Below are positions 1 to 5,828 of a stretch of 7,176 bases of DNA, piece by piece; position 1 is the first letter of the stretch; each line of letters starts with the position of its first letter. Origin of the DNA: Fidelibacterota bacterium. GTDB lineage: Bacteria > Fidelibacterota > UBA2242. The stretch covers positions 1 to 7,176 of the forward strand of contig JALOAB010000114.1 in the NCBI GenBank assembly GCA_023229045.1, read 5' to 3'. A program made the position numbers and the translations under genes. A model generated the notes under the pieces. It did not search any database and was not told the DNA's origin. It saw only the letters and a list, made by a program, of their open reading frames with translations.

Positions 1-28
1 TCACCAGTCACTCGTCACTTCTTCGCTT

Positions 29-61
29 ACTCATCGCGTCTTACGGTTTACTACATCCGGC
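29..61 (+). repeat. Outer imperfect direct repeat, left copy
   Basis: The block CTCATCGCGTCTTACG at 30-45 recurs at 623-638 with one mismatch (CTCATCGCGCCTTACG). In both places a shared TCCGGC follows about ten bases later (56-61 and 648-653). The copies are in the same orientation and lie outside the inverted repeat pair. This could be the edge of a larger dispersed repeat or a relic of duplication; its role is unknown. Confidence 0.5.
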
Positions 62-83
62 CTGTGAGTAAATCGCCAGGTAA

Positions 84-289
84 AGCGGAGGGAGTTCGGC
101 GAAAACAAGAAATTTTGCGCTCTGTAAAATAAAATGACAGACCGGAAAACTGTTCATTCTCATATTTCTTTGGTACAGGTCAAGACGTTTATGTGCCTAT
201 AAATTTCTTGCGTCGAACGACCAAAGCGGACGGCGATTTAGTCCAAGCCGCTGTTTTCTTTTGCTGTCTTTTCTTTTCAAAAAGAAAAG
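84..289 (+). repeat. Diverged extragenic repeat element, forward copy
   Basis: This copy shares colinear blocks with the reverse complement of 342-558: AGCGGAG at 84-90; a perfect 15-base block AAGAAATTTTGCGCT at 107-121; a 24-base block at 189-212 with 21 matches, containing TATAAATTTCTT at 198-209; AAGCGG at 224-229; and a terminal CTTTTCTTTT hairpin at 268-289. Spacing between the blocks is nearly the same in both copies (77 bases from the end of the first block to TATAAATTTCTT, then 15 to AAGCGG), which argues for common descent over chance. Sequence between the blocks is poorly conserved. No transposase or ORF lies inside, so it looks like a non-coding dispersed repeat, possibly of MITE or REP type; that assignment is inference. 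Confidence 0.65.
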
Positions 290-292
290 CAG
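264..292 (+). repeat. AT-rich hairpin ending the forward repeat copy
   Basis: The arms CTTTTCTTTT (268-277) and AAAAGAAAAG (280-289) are perfectly complementary around a two-base CA centre. CTG (264-266) and CAG (290-292) extend the stem past a single unpaired T at 267. It lacks the GC-rich stem and following T-run of a typical intrinsic terminator. The same arm core occurs in the hairpin at 339-368. Confidence 0.7.
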
Positions 293-303
293 GAGTATAA
301 AGA

Positions 304-327
304 CCACATAGACTCAAAGACACGAAG
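304..327 (+). repeat. Three degenerate 8-base tandem units
   Basis: CCACATAG, ACTCAAAG and ACACGAAG follow one another without gaps and share an approximate ACnCnAAG pattern. A T-run at 329-335 follows. The array lies in the spacer between the two inverted repeat copies. I recall similar CACAAAGACACGAAG-like octamers as common intergenic sequence in diverse bacteria; here there are only three imperfect units and no function can be assigned. Confidence 0.4.
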
Positions 328-338
328 GTTTTTTTGAT

Positions 339-368
339 TTACTTTTCTTTTAGGGAAAAGAAAAGTAA
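339..368 (+). repeat. Perfect 13-bp AT-rich hairpin ending the reverse repeat copy
   Basis: TTACTTTTCTTTT (339-351) and AAAAGAAAAGTAA (356-368) form a perfect 13-base-pair stem around the loop AGGG (352-355). The arm core CTTTTCTTTT is the same as in the hairpin at 264-292. A T-run (329-335) lies before rather than after it on the plus strand, so it is not a classic plus-strand terminator. It marks the inner end of the reverse repeat copy. Confidence 0.8.
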
Positions 369-558
369 CCAAAGAAAGCCCCGGGCCGTAAAGAATCCGC
401 GGCCGCTTGCATCCCGGCGCGGAAGAAATTTATAAGCGCATAACAAGTACAGGATTTGAAAATGATTTTCGTCTAACATCCGGCTAACGAGTTCACCCTG
501 TATTGACGAAAGCGCAAAATTTCTTCTGATCGCTCCGGACTGCTCACTTAACTCCGCT
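342..558 (-). repeat. Diverged extragenic repeat element, reverse copy
   Basis: Read on the minus strand this matches the forward copy block by block: AGCGGAG (552-558), AAGAAATTTTGCGCT (511-525, identical over 15 bases), a 24-base block at 420-443 containing TATAAATTTCTT (423-434), AAGCGG (403-408) and the terminal CTTTTCTTTT hairpin (342-365). Block spacing equals or nearly equals that of the forward copy (77, 15 and 38 bases against 77, 15 and 39). One roughly 10-base length difference lies between AGCGGAG and the 15-base block. Together the copies make a large imperfect inverted repeat with the hairpins facing inwards across about 52 bases. Confidence 0.65.
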
Positions 559-620
559 GATTCTTTAACAAAGCCCTCTTTTTAAGTAAAGTTTGGAAGT
601 TTGCAGATCCGAGTTGCGGG

Positions 621-653
621 TTCTCATCGCGCCTTACGAAAAATGACTCCGGC
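621..653 (+). repeat. Outer imperfect direct repeat, right copy
   Basis: This is the partner of 29-61: CTCATCGCGCCTTACG at 623-638 matches the left copy at 15 of 16 bases, and TCCGGC follows at 648-653. The TCCGGC here also forms the left arm of a 6-base-pair hairpin (648-663). The role is unknown. Confidence 0.5.
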
Positions 654-719
654 GGTAGCCGGATAATGATCCGTCAAAGACCGGACTTCGCTTCGTTCAG
701 CAATGAATGATGTTTTTAG

Positions 720-749
720 GTATTTGCAAACTTTTGCGTTTTTAAATAC
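720..749 (+). other. Imperfect stem-loop in the aldehyde dehydrogenase leader
   Basis: Positions 720-731 pair with 738-749 around a six-base loop (732-737). The stem has eleven pairs, including one G-T wobble (726/743), and one C-T mismatch (727/742). It overlaps the only weak promoter-like match in this leader (724-752). It is AT-rich with no following T-run. It could be a regulatory structure or chance. Confidence 0.3.
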
Positions 750-838
750 ATTCCGGCGTTAATTTCAGGATGAGGATTGTGATGGTTATCCGACAGCCGA
801 AAAATTCGGTAAATACGTCAAAATGAGATGAAGTGATT

Positions 839-2428
839 ATGACAGACATTGCCCGCCCCGATTTAAAAAATACGCATACCGAATGTAAAAATCCGGCTAC
901 CGGCGCGATTCTGGGCTATTCGGAATTGACTCCCGTTGGAGATTTGAAAAAGATTGTCGCGAATGCCCGCCGGGCGCAGGAATCCTGGAACCGCATTCCG
1001 CTTCGCCGGCGCATAGCCTATTTGAAGCGAGTGCGGGATTATTTAGCCGGGCATACAGAAGAAATCGCTGAAATAATTTCCAAAGATAATGGCAAAGTGC
1101 GCATCGACGCCCTGGCGGCGGAAATCTTACCGGCGACGATGGCGATTTCATATTATATGCGCAAAGCCCGCAAATTTCTGAAACCGGTCAAATGCGGCAC
1201 CGGCAATCTGATGCTGGCTAATAAACGCAGTCGGATCGAACGAGTACCTTTCGGTGTGATCGGAATAATTTCGCCCTGGAATTTTCCATTCGCGATCCCG
1301 TTTTCGGAAGTGGTGATGGCTTTATTAGCCGGTAATGCCGTGGTGCTGAAAACCGCCTCCGAGACGCAAATGGTTGGCCGCAAGCTGGAAGAGTGCTTCC
1401 TGGCGGCGCATCTTCCGGCTGGAGTATTTAATTACGTTAATTTGCCCGGAAAAATTGCCGGCGATGCCTTGCTGTCCACCGGAGTCGATAAAATTTTCTT
1501 CACCGGCTCGGTCGCCGTCGGCAAATACCTGATGAAGAAAGCCGCCGAGACGCTCACACCGCTGGTGCTGGAGTTGGGCGGCAACGATCCGATGATCGTA
1601 TGTGAAGATGCCGATCTTGTACGAGCCGCAAATGGAGCGGTCTGGGCCGGTCTTTCCAATTCCGGTCAATCCTGCGCAGGAGTCGAGCGCATTTACGTCG
1701 CTGAAAAGGTTTACGAGACATTTCTGGAAATCTTAAAAACCAAAGTCGAATCCTTACGCGGCGGATTGGATTTGGCGCATGAAACTGATCTGGGTGTTAT
1801 GACAACTCGAAGGCAGATTGAAACCGTGAAGCAACACATCGCCGATGCTCTTGAAAAAGGTTCGGTGATCTTTGCCCAATCAAAAACGCCCGAAAATGTC
1901 GATTTGAATAATTTCCTGCCGGCGACCGTTCTGACCAATGTCAATCACGAGATGTTGGTAATGAAGGAAGAAACTTTCGGACCGATGCTGGGCGTGATGC
2001 CTTTTAAAACCATCGCCGAAGCAATCGCCTTGGCAAATGATTCCAACCTGGGTTTGACGGCTTCGGCCTGGTCGCGTAAACGTCGAAACGCCATAGCAAT
2101 TGGTCGCCAGGTTAAAGCCGGAGCAATCACTATCAACGATCATTTAATGAGTCATGGTTTAGCTGAGACTCCCTGGGGCGGATTCAAACAATCGGGAATT
2201 GGCAGAACACATGGTAAATTAGGATTCGATGAAATGACTCAACCGCAGGTGATTGTCAATGATATAATGCCATTTGCCAGGCGAAATATGTGGTGGCCGC
2301 CGTACAGTCAGAAGATTTATCGTGGTCTGAGCGGCCTCGTTACTTTCCTTTACGGTAGAGGATTAAAGAAAAGATTGCAGGGCATGTGGCGTGTAATGAA
2401 AATATTTCCGCGTTATTTTAGCAGATGA
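839..2428 (+). CDS. Aldehyde dehydrogenase superfamily protein with basic, aromatic C-terminal tail
   Basis: Predicted NAD(P)+-dependent oxidation of an aldehyde to a carboxylate; the substrate cannot be read from sequence. All core ALDH motifs are visible in this 529-residue protein: PWNFPF with the oxyanion Asn148, VLK with Lys171, the FFTGS nucleotide-binding turn, LELGG with general base Glu245, GQSCAG with nucleophile Cys279, and EETFGP with Glu378. Ser174, three residues after the conserved lysine, replaces the glutamate typical of NAD+-preferring ALDHs and suggests that NADP+ is tolerated. About 50 residues follow the usual core end, rich in Trp, Tyr, Arg and Lys (WWPPYS near 485-490), which could lie against a membrane. 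The tail recalls the diapolycopene-dial-dehydrogenase-like subgroup, but that placement is from memory and tentative. I prefer ATG at 839 to the in-frame GTG at 833; only a weak purine-rich stretch precedes either. Confidence 0.92.
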   Translation: MTDIARPDLKNTHTECKNPATGAILGYSELTPVGDLKKIVANARRAQESWNRIPLRRRIAYLKRVRDYLAGHTEEIAEIISKDNGKVRIDALAAEILPATMAISYYMRKARKFLKPVKCGTGNLMLANKRSRIERVPFGVIGIISPWNFPFAIPFSEVVMALLAGNAVVLKTASETQMVGRKLEECFLAAHLPAGVFNYVNLPGKIAGDALLSTGVDKIFFTGSVAVGKYLMKKAAETLTPLVLELGGNDPMIVCEDADLVRAANGAVWAGLSNSGQSCAGVERIYVAEKVYETFLEILKTKVESLRGGLDLAHETDLGVMTTRRQIETVKQHIADALEKGSVIFAQSKTPENVDLNNFLPATVLTNVNHEMLVMKEETFGPMLGVMPFKTIAEAIALANDSNLGLTASAWSRKRRNAIAIGRQVKAGAITINDHLMSHGLAETPWGGFKQSGIGRTHGKLGFDEMTQPQVIVNDIMPFARRNMWWPPYSQKIYRGLSGLVTFLYGRGLKKRLQGMWRVMKIFPRYFSR

Positions 2429-2471
2429 ATTTGGAAATTGCCGCAGAGGAACTAAATTTCGTGTTCTTTTG

Positions 2472-2476
2472 AAAGG
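2472..2476 (+). promoter_or_regulatory. Ribosome binding site deciding the nrnA start
   Basis: AAAGG lies 2 bases before the ATG at 2479 but 5 bases before the adjacent in-frame ATG at 2482. The second ATG is therefore the better start; the choice changes the protein by a single methionine. Confidence 0.5.
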
Positions 2477-2481
2477 TAATG

Positions 2482-3489
2482 ATGACAAAACACGACTGGC
2501 GAAATATAATCGCGAAAATTTCACAAGCCGCTAAAATCCTGTTGACGACCCACCATAATCCCGACGGAGACGGACTGGGCGCCGAGGCGGCGCTTTATTA
2601 TTGTTTTAAACGGCTTGGGAAGTCGCCCTATATCCTGAATTCTTCAGTTTTACCGCCGGAATACGTTTTTCTGAATGAAGACGGCATTTTTAATACTTAT
2701 CGCGCCGGTCAGGATATCAGCGAACTGGCAGATTATGATCTTTTGATGATCCTGGACGCCGGAAGCACTGATCGTCTTGGCGCATTGGGACCGGCGCTGA
2801 ATGCGCTCAATCTGGCAACCATCTGCATCGATCATCATCCCTTCAATAATTGCCCGGCGGGAAATACCAGCGTTATCGATGAGCATGCGCCGGCGACCGC
2901 AATTTTGATTTACGAATTGATCAAAGCTATGGCACCGCAAACGATCGATAAAAAAATTGCCGAAGCCTTATATACCGGACTGATGACGGATACCGGTTCT
3001 TTTCGCTTTGAAAACACCACCGTTAAAACGATGCTGACGGCGGCGGAATTCCTTAAGTACGGTATTCAACCCGGACTGATTTATCGTTATGTTTATGAAA
3101 ATTATCGTCCGGAGCGCATGAAATTGCTCGGCATGGTGTTGCAGAATGTCCAATATGAGTTTAATAATCAACTGGCGTGGTTCAGCGTCACCCGCGAACA
3201 GGTTGCGGCGGCGGAAACCGTGCTGGACGAAGTTGACGGCTTTACCGACTTTATCCGCTCGATAAAGGGAGTGGAAGTTGCGGTTATGTTCCTCGAAGTG
3301 CGTGCTAATCTGATCCGCATGAATTTTCGCTCGAAAGGACGCTATCCGATAAATGCCATTGCCCGTCAATTTGGCGGTGGCGGACATCCCTTTGCCGCCG
3401 GATTAGTGATGGAGGTCGGTCTGACAGAAGCGATCAAAACTGTTATGCCGGCTGTGCGTACAATATTTCAACCGGAAGATAAATCATGA
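2482..3489 (+). CDS. nrnA: DHH/DHHA1 phosphoesterase, NrnA-like oligoribonuclease / pAp phosphatase
   Basis: Predicted cytoplasmic, metal-dependent phosphoesterase that degrades nanoRNAs and may dephosphorylate 3'-phosphoadenosine 5'-phosphate, as known for NrnA proteins. In this 335-residue protein the DHH domain motifs appear in order: THHNPDGD (His24 to Asp30) for metal binding, ILDAGS with Asp92, IDHH (Asp117-His118-His119) and LMTDTGSFRF with Asp170. A linker leads to a C-terminal DHHA1 domain with the substrate-binding FGGGGH motif (about 297-302). Length and architecture fit stand-alone NrnA rather than RecJ or a polymerase-associated DHH protein. The gene starts 53 bases after the aldehyde dehydrogenase stop and its last four bases (ATGA) overlap the dcd start, implying co-transcription with the genes downstream. 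Substrate preference between nanoRNA, pAp and cyclic dinucleotide products cannot be settled from sequence. Confidence 0.9.
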   Translation: MTKHDWRNIIAKISQAAKILLTTHHNPDGDGLGAEAALYYCFKRLGKSPYILNSSVLPPEYVFLNEDGIFNTYRAGQDISELADYDLLMILDAGSTDRLGALGPALNALNLATICIDHHPFNNCPAGNTSVIDEHAPATAILIYELIKAMAPQTIDKKIAEALYTGLMTDTGSFRFENTTVKTMLTAAEFLKYGIQPGLIYRYVYENYRPERMKLLGMVLQNVQYEFNNQLAWFSVTREQVAAAETVLDEVDGFTDFIRSIKGVEVAVMFLEVRANLIRMNFRSKGRYPINAIARQFGGGGHPFAAGLVMEVGLTEAIKTVMPAVRTIFQPEDKS

Positions 3490-4046
3490 GTGTTAAATCA
3501 GACGCCTGGATCGAGGAAATGGCTGTTAAGCACAAAATGATCGAGCCTTTCGAAAAAAGTCAGGTTAGCTCGGGAGTGATTTCATTCGGTGTTTCCTCGT
3601 ACGGATATGATCTGCGTTTAGCGGATGAATTTCGTATTTTCAAGGGCAAGCCGGATATGATTCTGGACCCTAAAAAGATTACGGATGATTTATTTGAGGA
3701 ATATAAAGGAAAAGCCTGTATCATTCCCGCCAATAGCTATATTCTCGGGCGCAGTCTGGAATATTTCCGGATTCCGCGCAACGTCATTGCCATTACAAGC
3801 GGGAAATCGACTTATGCCCGATGTGGCATTTTAGTCAATGTGACGCCCCTGGAGCCGGAATGGGAAGGATACATCACAATTTCAATTGCCAATCTGGCGC
3901 CGGTGCCGGTGAAGGTTTATGCCAGCGAGGGCTTAGCCCAGGTGATTTTCCTGGAGAGTAATGAAAATTGCCGGGTTTCATACGCCGATAAAAAAGGCAA
4001 GTACCAGGCGCAGAAATTCATCACTACGGCAAGGATCAGGAAATAA
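3486..4046 (+). CDS. dcd: dCTP deaminase family protein with the catalytic Glu position occupied by Ser
   Basis: Family members deaminate dCTP to dUTP, feeding dTMP synthesis. This 186-residue protein has the family's length and many hallmark segments: SSYGYDLR near 37-44, EYFRIPRNV at 92-100, GKSTYARCGI (106-115) supplying the Ser108 and Arg112 counterparts of E. coli Ser111 and Arg115, NVTPLEPEWEG (118-128), and the nucleotide-contact positions Gln152, Tyr166 and Gln176. The odd point is TISIAN at 131-136. Canonical members read TLEF or similar, with the Glu acting as general acid/base (E. coli Glu138), whereas here Ser133 occupies it. The C-terminal lid, usually YQGQTG, reads YQAQKF. The fold and nucleotide binding are likely; deaminase activity is doubtful. 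Trimeric dUTPases, of the same fold, have Ser at the matching position (ISVWN), but their C-terminal glycine-rich motif is absent here. It overlaps nrnA by ATGA and ispH by one base. Confidence 0.88.
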   Translation: MSVKSDAWIEEMAVKHKMIEPFEKSQVSSGVISFGVSSYGYDLRLADEFRIFKGKPDMILDPKKITDDLFEEYKGKACIIPANSYILGRSLEYFRIPRNVIAITSGKSTYARCGILVNVTPLEPEWEGYITISIANLAPVPVKVYASEGLAQVIFLESNENCRVSYADKKGKYQAQKFITTARIRK

Positions 4047-4885
4047 TGGCATTAAAAATTACCGTAGCGGGGGCGGTGGGATTCTGTGCCGGTGTACAGG
4101 CGGCAGTCAAGAAAGCGCGTGAATCGGCTCGCAAATATGGTCGCGTCGCCATGCTCGGCGACATTGTGCATAATGAAAAAGTCGTTAGCGAATTATCTCA
4201 ATTAGGCGTCGAAGTCGTAAAGAATCTCGACCAAATCGATCCTTCTGTACCGGTTTTATTCCGCTCGCATGGCACGCCGGCGAATATCTGGACTGATGCG
4301 CGTCAAAGAGGTTTGACCATAATCGACGCCACTTGTCCATTGGTGCGACAGATTCACTCTGAAGCCCTGATGTTGGCCGCCGAAGGACGTCAATTAATAA
4401 TCATCGGTGACAAGAATCATGAAGAGGTAGAAGGCATCGCGAGTCAGGTCGATAATCCGATTATTGTTTCCACTCCGCAGGAAGCTGAAGATTTACCGCT
4501 TTTAAAAAAAGTCGGCGTCGTGGCACAATCTACTCAAATGATGGAGAATGTATCGGCGATAGTGTCCGTTTTAGCCACAAAAGTCGCCGACTTGCGCTTT
4601 ATCAACACGATTTGCCGACCGACCCGCCAGCGTCAGCAACAGATAAGGGAATTGGCCTTGAACAATGACGTCATGCTGGTTGTGGGTTCAAAAAACAGCG
4701 CCAATACCCGCCGATTGGCTGAGATCGCCAGGAAATTGAACGCCGAAACTCATCATATCGAAGACGCCGGACAAGTCGATTCGACCTGGTTTAAAGACAA
4801 AACTTCGGTAGGGATTGCAGCCGGCGCGTCAACTCCGGTTGAAGTAGTGGAAGAGGTGGTTAAAAAAATAACCAAGTTTGCCTGA
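4046..4885 (+). CDS. ispH: 4-hydroxy-3-methylbut-2-enyl diphosphate reductase (IspH)
   Basis: Catalyses the last MEP-pathway step, reducing HMBPP to isopentenyl and dimethylallyl diphosphate with a [4Fe-4S] cluster. The three cluster cysteines are present: Cys14 in GFCAGV, Cys97 in DATCPLV and Cys190 in NTICRPTRQRQ. Substrate-site residues are also visible: His42 (DIVHNEKVV), His75 (FRSHG), His125 and the proton-relay Glu127 (NHEEVEG), Thr163 (QST), Ser218 and Asn220 (SKNSANT), and Ser262 in GASTP. At 279 residues it is a compact but complete IspH without extra domains. The ATG overlaps the dcd stop (TAATG), and purine-rich AAGGA and AGGA stretches (4031-4041) could serve as its ribosome binding site. 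Its partner at the start of the pathway, dxs, is three genes downstream. Assignment is firm. Confidence 0.97.
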   Translation: MALKITVAGAVGFCAGVQAAVKKARESARKYGRVAMLGDIVHNEKVVSELSQLGVEVVKNLDQIDPSVPVLFRSHGTPANIWTDARQRGLTIIDATCPLVRQIHSEALMLAAEGRQLIIIGDKNHEEVEGIASQVDNPIIVSTPQEAEDLPLLKKVGVVAQSTQMMENVSAIVSVLATKVADLRFINTICRPTRQRQQQIRELALNNDVMLVVGSKNSANTRRLAEIARKLNAETHHIEDAGQVDSTWFKDKTSVGIAAGASTPVEVVEEVVKKITKFA

Positions 4886-4910
4886 AATGTATTAAATTTG
4901 TGCGCTTGAA

Positions 4911-4916
4911 AAGGAG
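4911..4916 (+). promoter_or_regulatory. Shine-Dalgarno site deciding the pdxS start
   Basis: AAGGAG is the strongest ribosome binding site in the window. It leaves only 2 bases to the in-frame TTG at 4919 but 11 to the ATG at 4928, so the ATG is the likely start. That also gives the usual PdxS length of 293 residues. Confidence 0.7.
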
Positions 4917-4927
4917 TTTTGATCAAG

Positions 4928-5809
4928 ATGAATAAAGGTTCGTTTGAAGTTAAAGTTGGCCTGGCTGAAATGCTCAAAGGCGGCGTCATCATGGATGTGA
5001 CAACGCATGAGCAAGCCAAGATAGCCGAAGACGCCGGCGCCGTAGCGGTGATGGCTCTGGAAAGAATACCGGCTGATATCAGGGCGGCTGGCGGTATCGC
5101 CCGCATGTCAAATCCCAAAGTAATCAAGGCAATTCAGGACACAGTTTCGATCCCGGTGATGGCGAAATGCCGAATTGGTCACTTTGCGGAAGCCCAGGTA
5201 CTGGAAGCGCTCGGCGTGGATTTTATCGATGAAAGTGAAGTATTAACCCCGGCTGATGAAGAAAATCATATCTGGAAGCATGACTTTAAAGTACCATTTG
5301 TGTGCGGTTGTCGTGATTTGGGCGAAGCTTTGCGACGGATCGGCGAAGGCGCGGCTTTGATTCGCACCAAAGGCGAAGCCGGCTCGGGTAATATCGTTGA
5401 AGCCGTGCGGCATATGCGCCGGGTTCAGTCGGAAATTCGTAAACTGACGACTCTACAGGATGATGAATTAATGGCTGAAGCCAAGCGATTGGGAGCGCCT
5501 TTTGAACTGGTGAGACAAGTCGCCAAAACCGGAAAACTACCGGTGCCGAATTTTGCGGCGGGTGGAGTCGCGACCCCGGCGGATGCTTCGCTGATGATGC
5601 AGTTGGGAGCTGAGACGGTCTTTGTCGGTTCGGGAATATTTAAATCCGAAGATCCGGCGGCGCGCGCCAGAGCTATTGTCCTGGCGACGACTTATTATAA
5701 TAATCCGGAAAAGGTAGCCGAAGTTTCGGCTGGTTTGGGTGACGCCATGCCCGGATTGGACCTGGCTGAAATTCCGGAAGAAGAGCGACTCGCTAAACGC
5801 GGTTGGTAA
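4928..5809 (+). CDS. pdxS: Pyridoxal 5'-phosphate synthase, synthase subunit PdxS
   Basis: PdxS is a TIM-barrel enzyme that builds PLP from ribose 5-phosphate, glyceraldehyde 3-phosphate and ammonia delivered by PdxT; the complex is typically twelve of each subunit. The protein is full length (293 residues) and closely follows the family: GGVIMDV with Asp23, VMALERIPADIR (41-52), VMAKCRIGH with the Schiff-base Lys80, DESEVLTPADEE (101-112), VCGCRDLGEALRR (125-137), IRTKGE with the second catalytic Lys148, NFAAGGVATPADA (208-220) and GSGIFKS (234-240). No active-site change is seen. It begins 42 bases after ispH and ends 19 bases before pdxT. I saw no riboswitch or terminator in the 42-base gap. 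This route is independent of deoxyxylulose phosphate, unlike the E. coli PdxA/PdxJ route, although dxs lies in the same cluster. Confidence 0.98.
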   Translation: MNKGSFEVKVGLAEMLKGGVIMDVTTHEQAKIAEDAGAVAVMALERIPADIRAAGGIARMSNPKVIKAIQDTVSIPVMAKCRIGHFAEAQVLEALGVDFIDESEVLTPADEENHIWKHDFKVPFVCGCRDLGEALRRIGEGAALIRTKGEAGSGNIVEAVRHMRRVQSEIRKLTTLQDDELMAEAKRLGAPFELVRQVAKTGKLPVPNFAAGGVATPADASLMMQLGAETVFVGSGIFKSEDPAARARAIVLATTYYNNPEKVAEVSAGLGDAMPGLDLAEIPEEERLAKRGW

Positions 5810-5828
5810 ATTTTATCGCAATTCATTT

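Larger units (their letters stand above)
1..838. other. Non-coding, repeat-rich region upstream of the gene cluster
   Basis: No open reading frame here looks like a real gene on either strand, and no tRNA, rRNA or recognised riboswitch is visible. The stretch holds an inverted pair of diverged repeat copies with AT-rich hairpins, a degenerate octamer repeat between them, and an outer imperfect direct repeat, each listed separately. Small GC hairpins also occur at 648-663 (stem TCCGGC/GCCGGA, loop GGTA) and 797-809 (CCGAA/TTCGG). The last 180 bases should hold the promoter and leader of the aldehyde dehydrogenase gene. The only promoter-like match I found is TTGCAA, 17 bases, TACATT (724-752), which matches the sigma-70 consensus at 4 of 6 bases in each box and is weak. 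The upstream gene lies outside the window, so its orientation is unknown. Confidence 0.75.

Noticed and set aside
1..20. GTCACT-type short repeats (GTCACTCGTCACT) as a CRISPR or tandem array edge
   Set aside because: Only two 7-base units are present with no spacers or regular continuation; the window edge prevents further judgement.
264..368. The two AT-rich hairpins as intrinsic terminators
   Set aside because: The stems lack GC-rich cores and no T-run follows them on the plus strand; the shared arm sequence and inverted context fit a repeat element better.
84..558. Insertion sequence with terminal inverted repeats
   Set aside because: There is no transposase frame between or within the repeats and no visible target-site duplication; the copies match in internal blocks rather than only at the ends.
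724..752. Sigma-70-type promoter TTGCAA, 17 bases, TACATT for the aldehyde dehydrogenase gene
   Set aside because: Only 4 of 6 matches in each box, and such matches are frequent in AT-rich leaders; too weak to list as its own feature.
2434..2460. GAAATT/AATTTC inverted repeat after the aldehyde dehydrogenase as a terminator
   Set aside because: The stem is only six AT-rich pairs with a loop of about 15 bases, followed by a mixed GTGTTCTTTT; not a convincing terminator.
4919..4927. TTG at 4919 as the pdxS start
   Set aside because: It sits only 2 bases after AAGGAG, too close for normal initiation; the ATG at 4928 gives the usual PdxS length.
5739..5828. Upstream in-frame ATG that would extend PdxT by 30 residues into pdxS
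   Set aside because: The extra residues are the pdxS 3' end read in another frame and do not resemble PdxT; the ATG at 5829 gives the family N-terminus and length.
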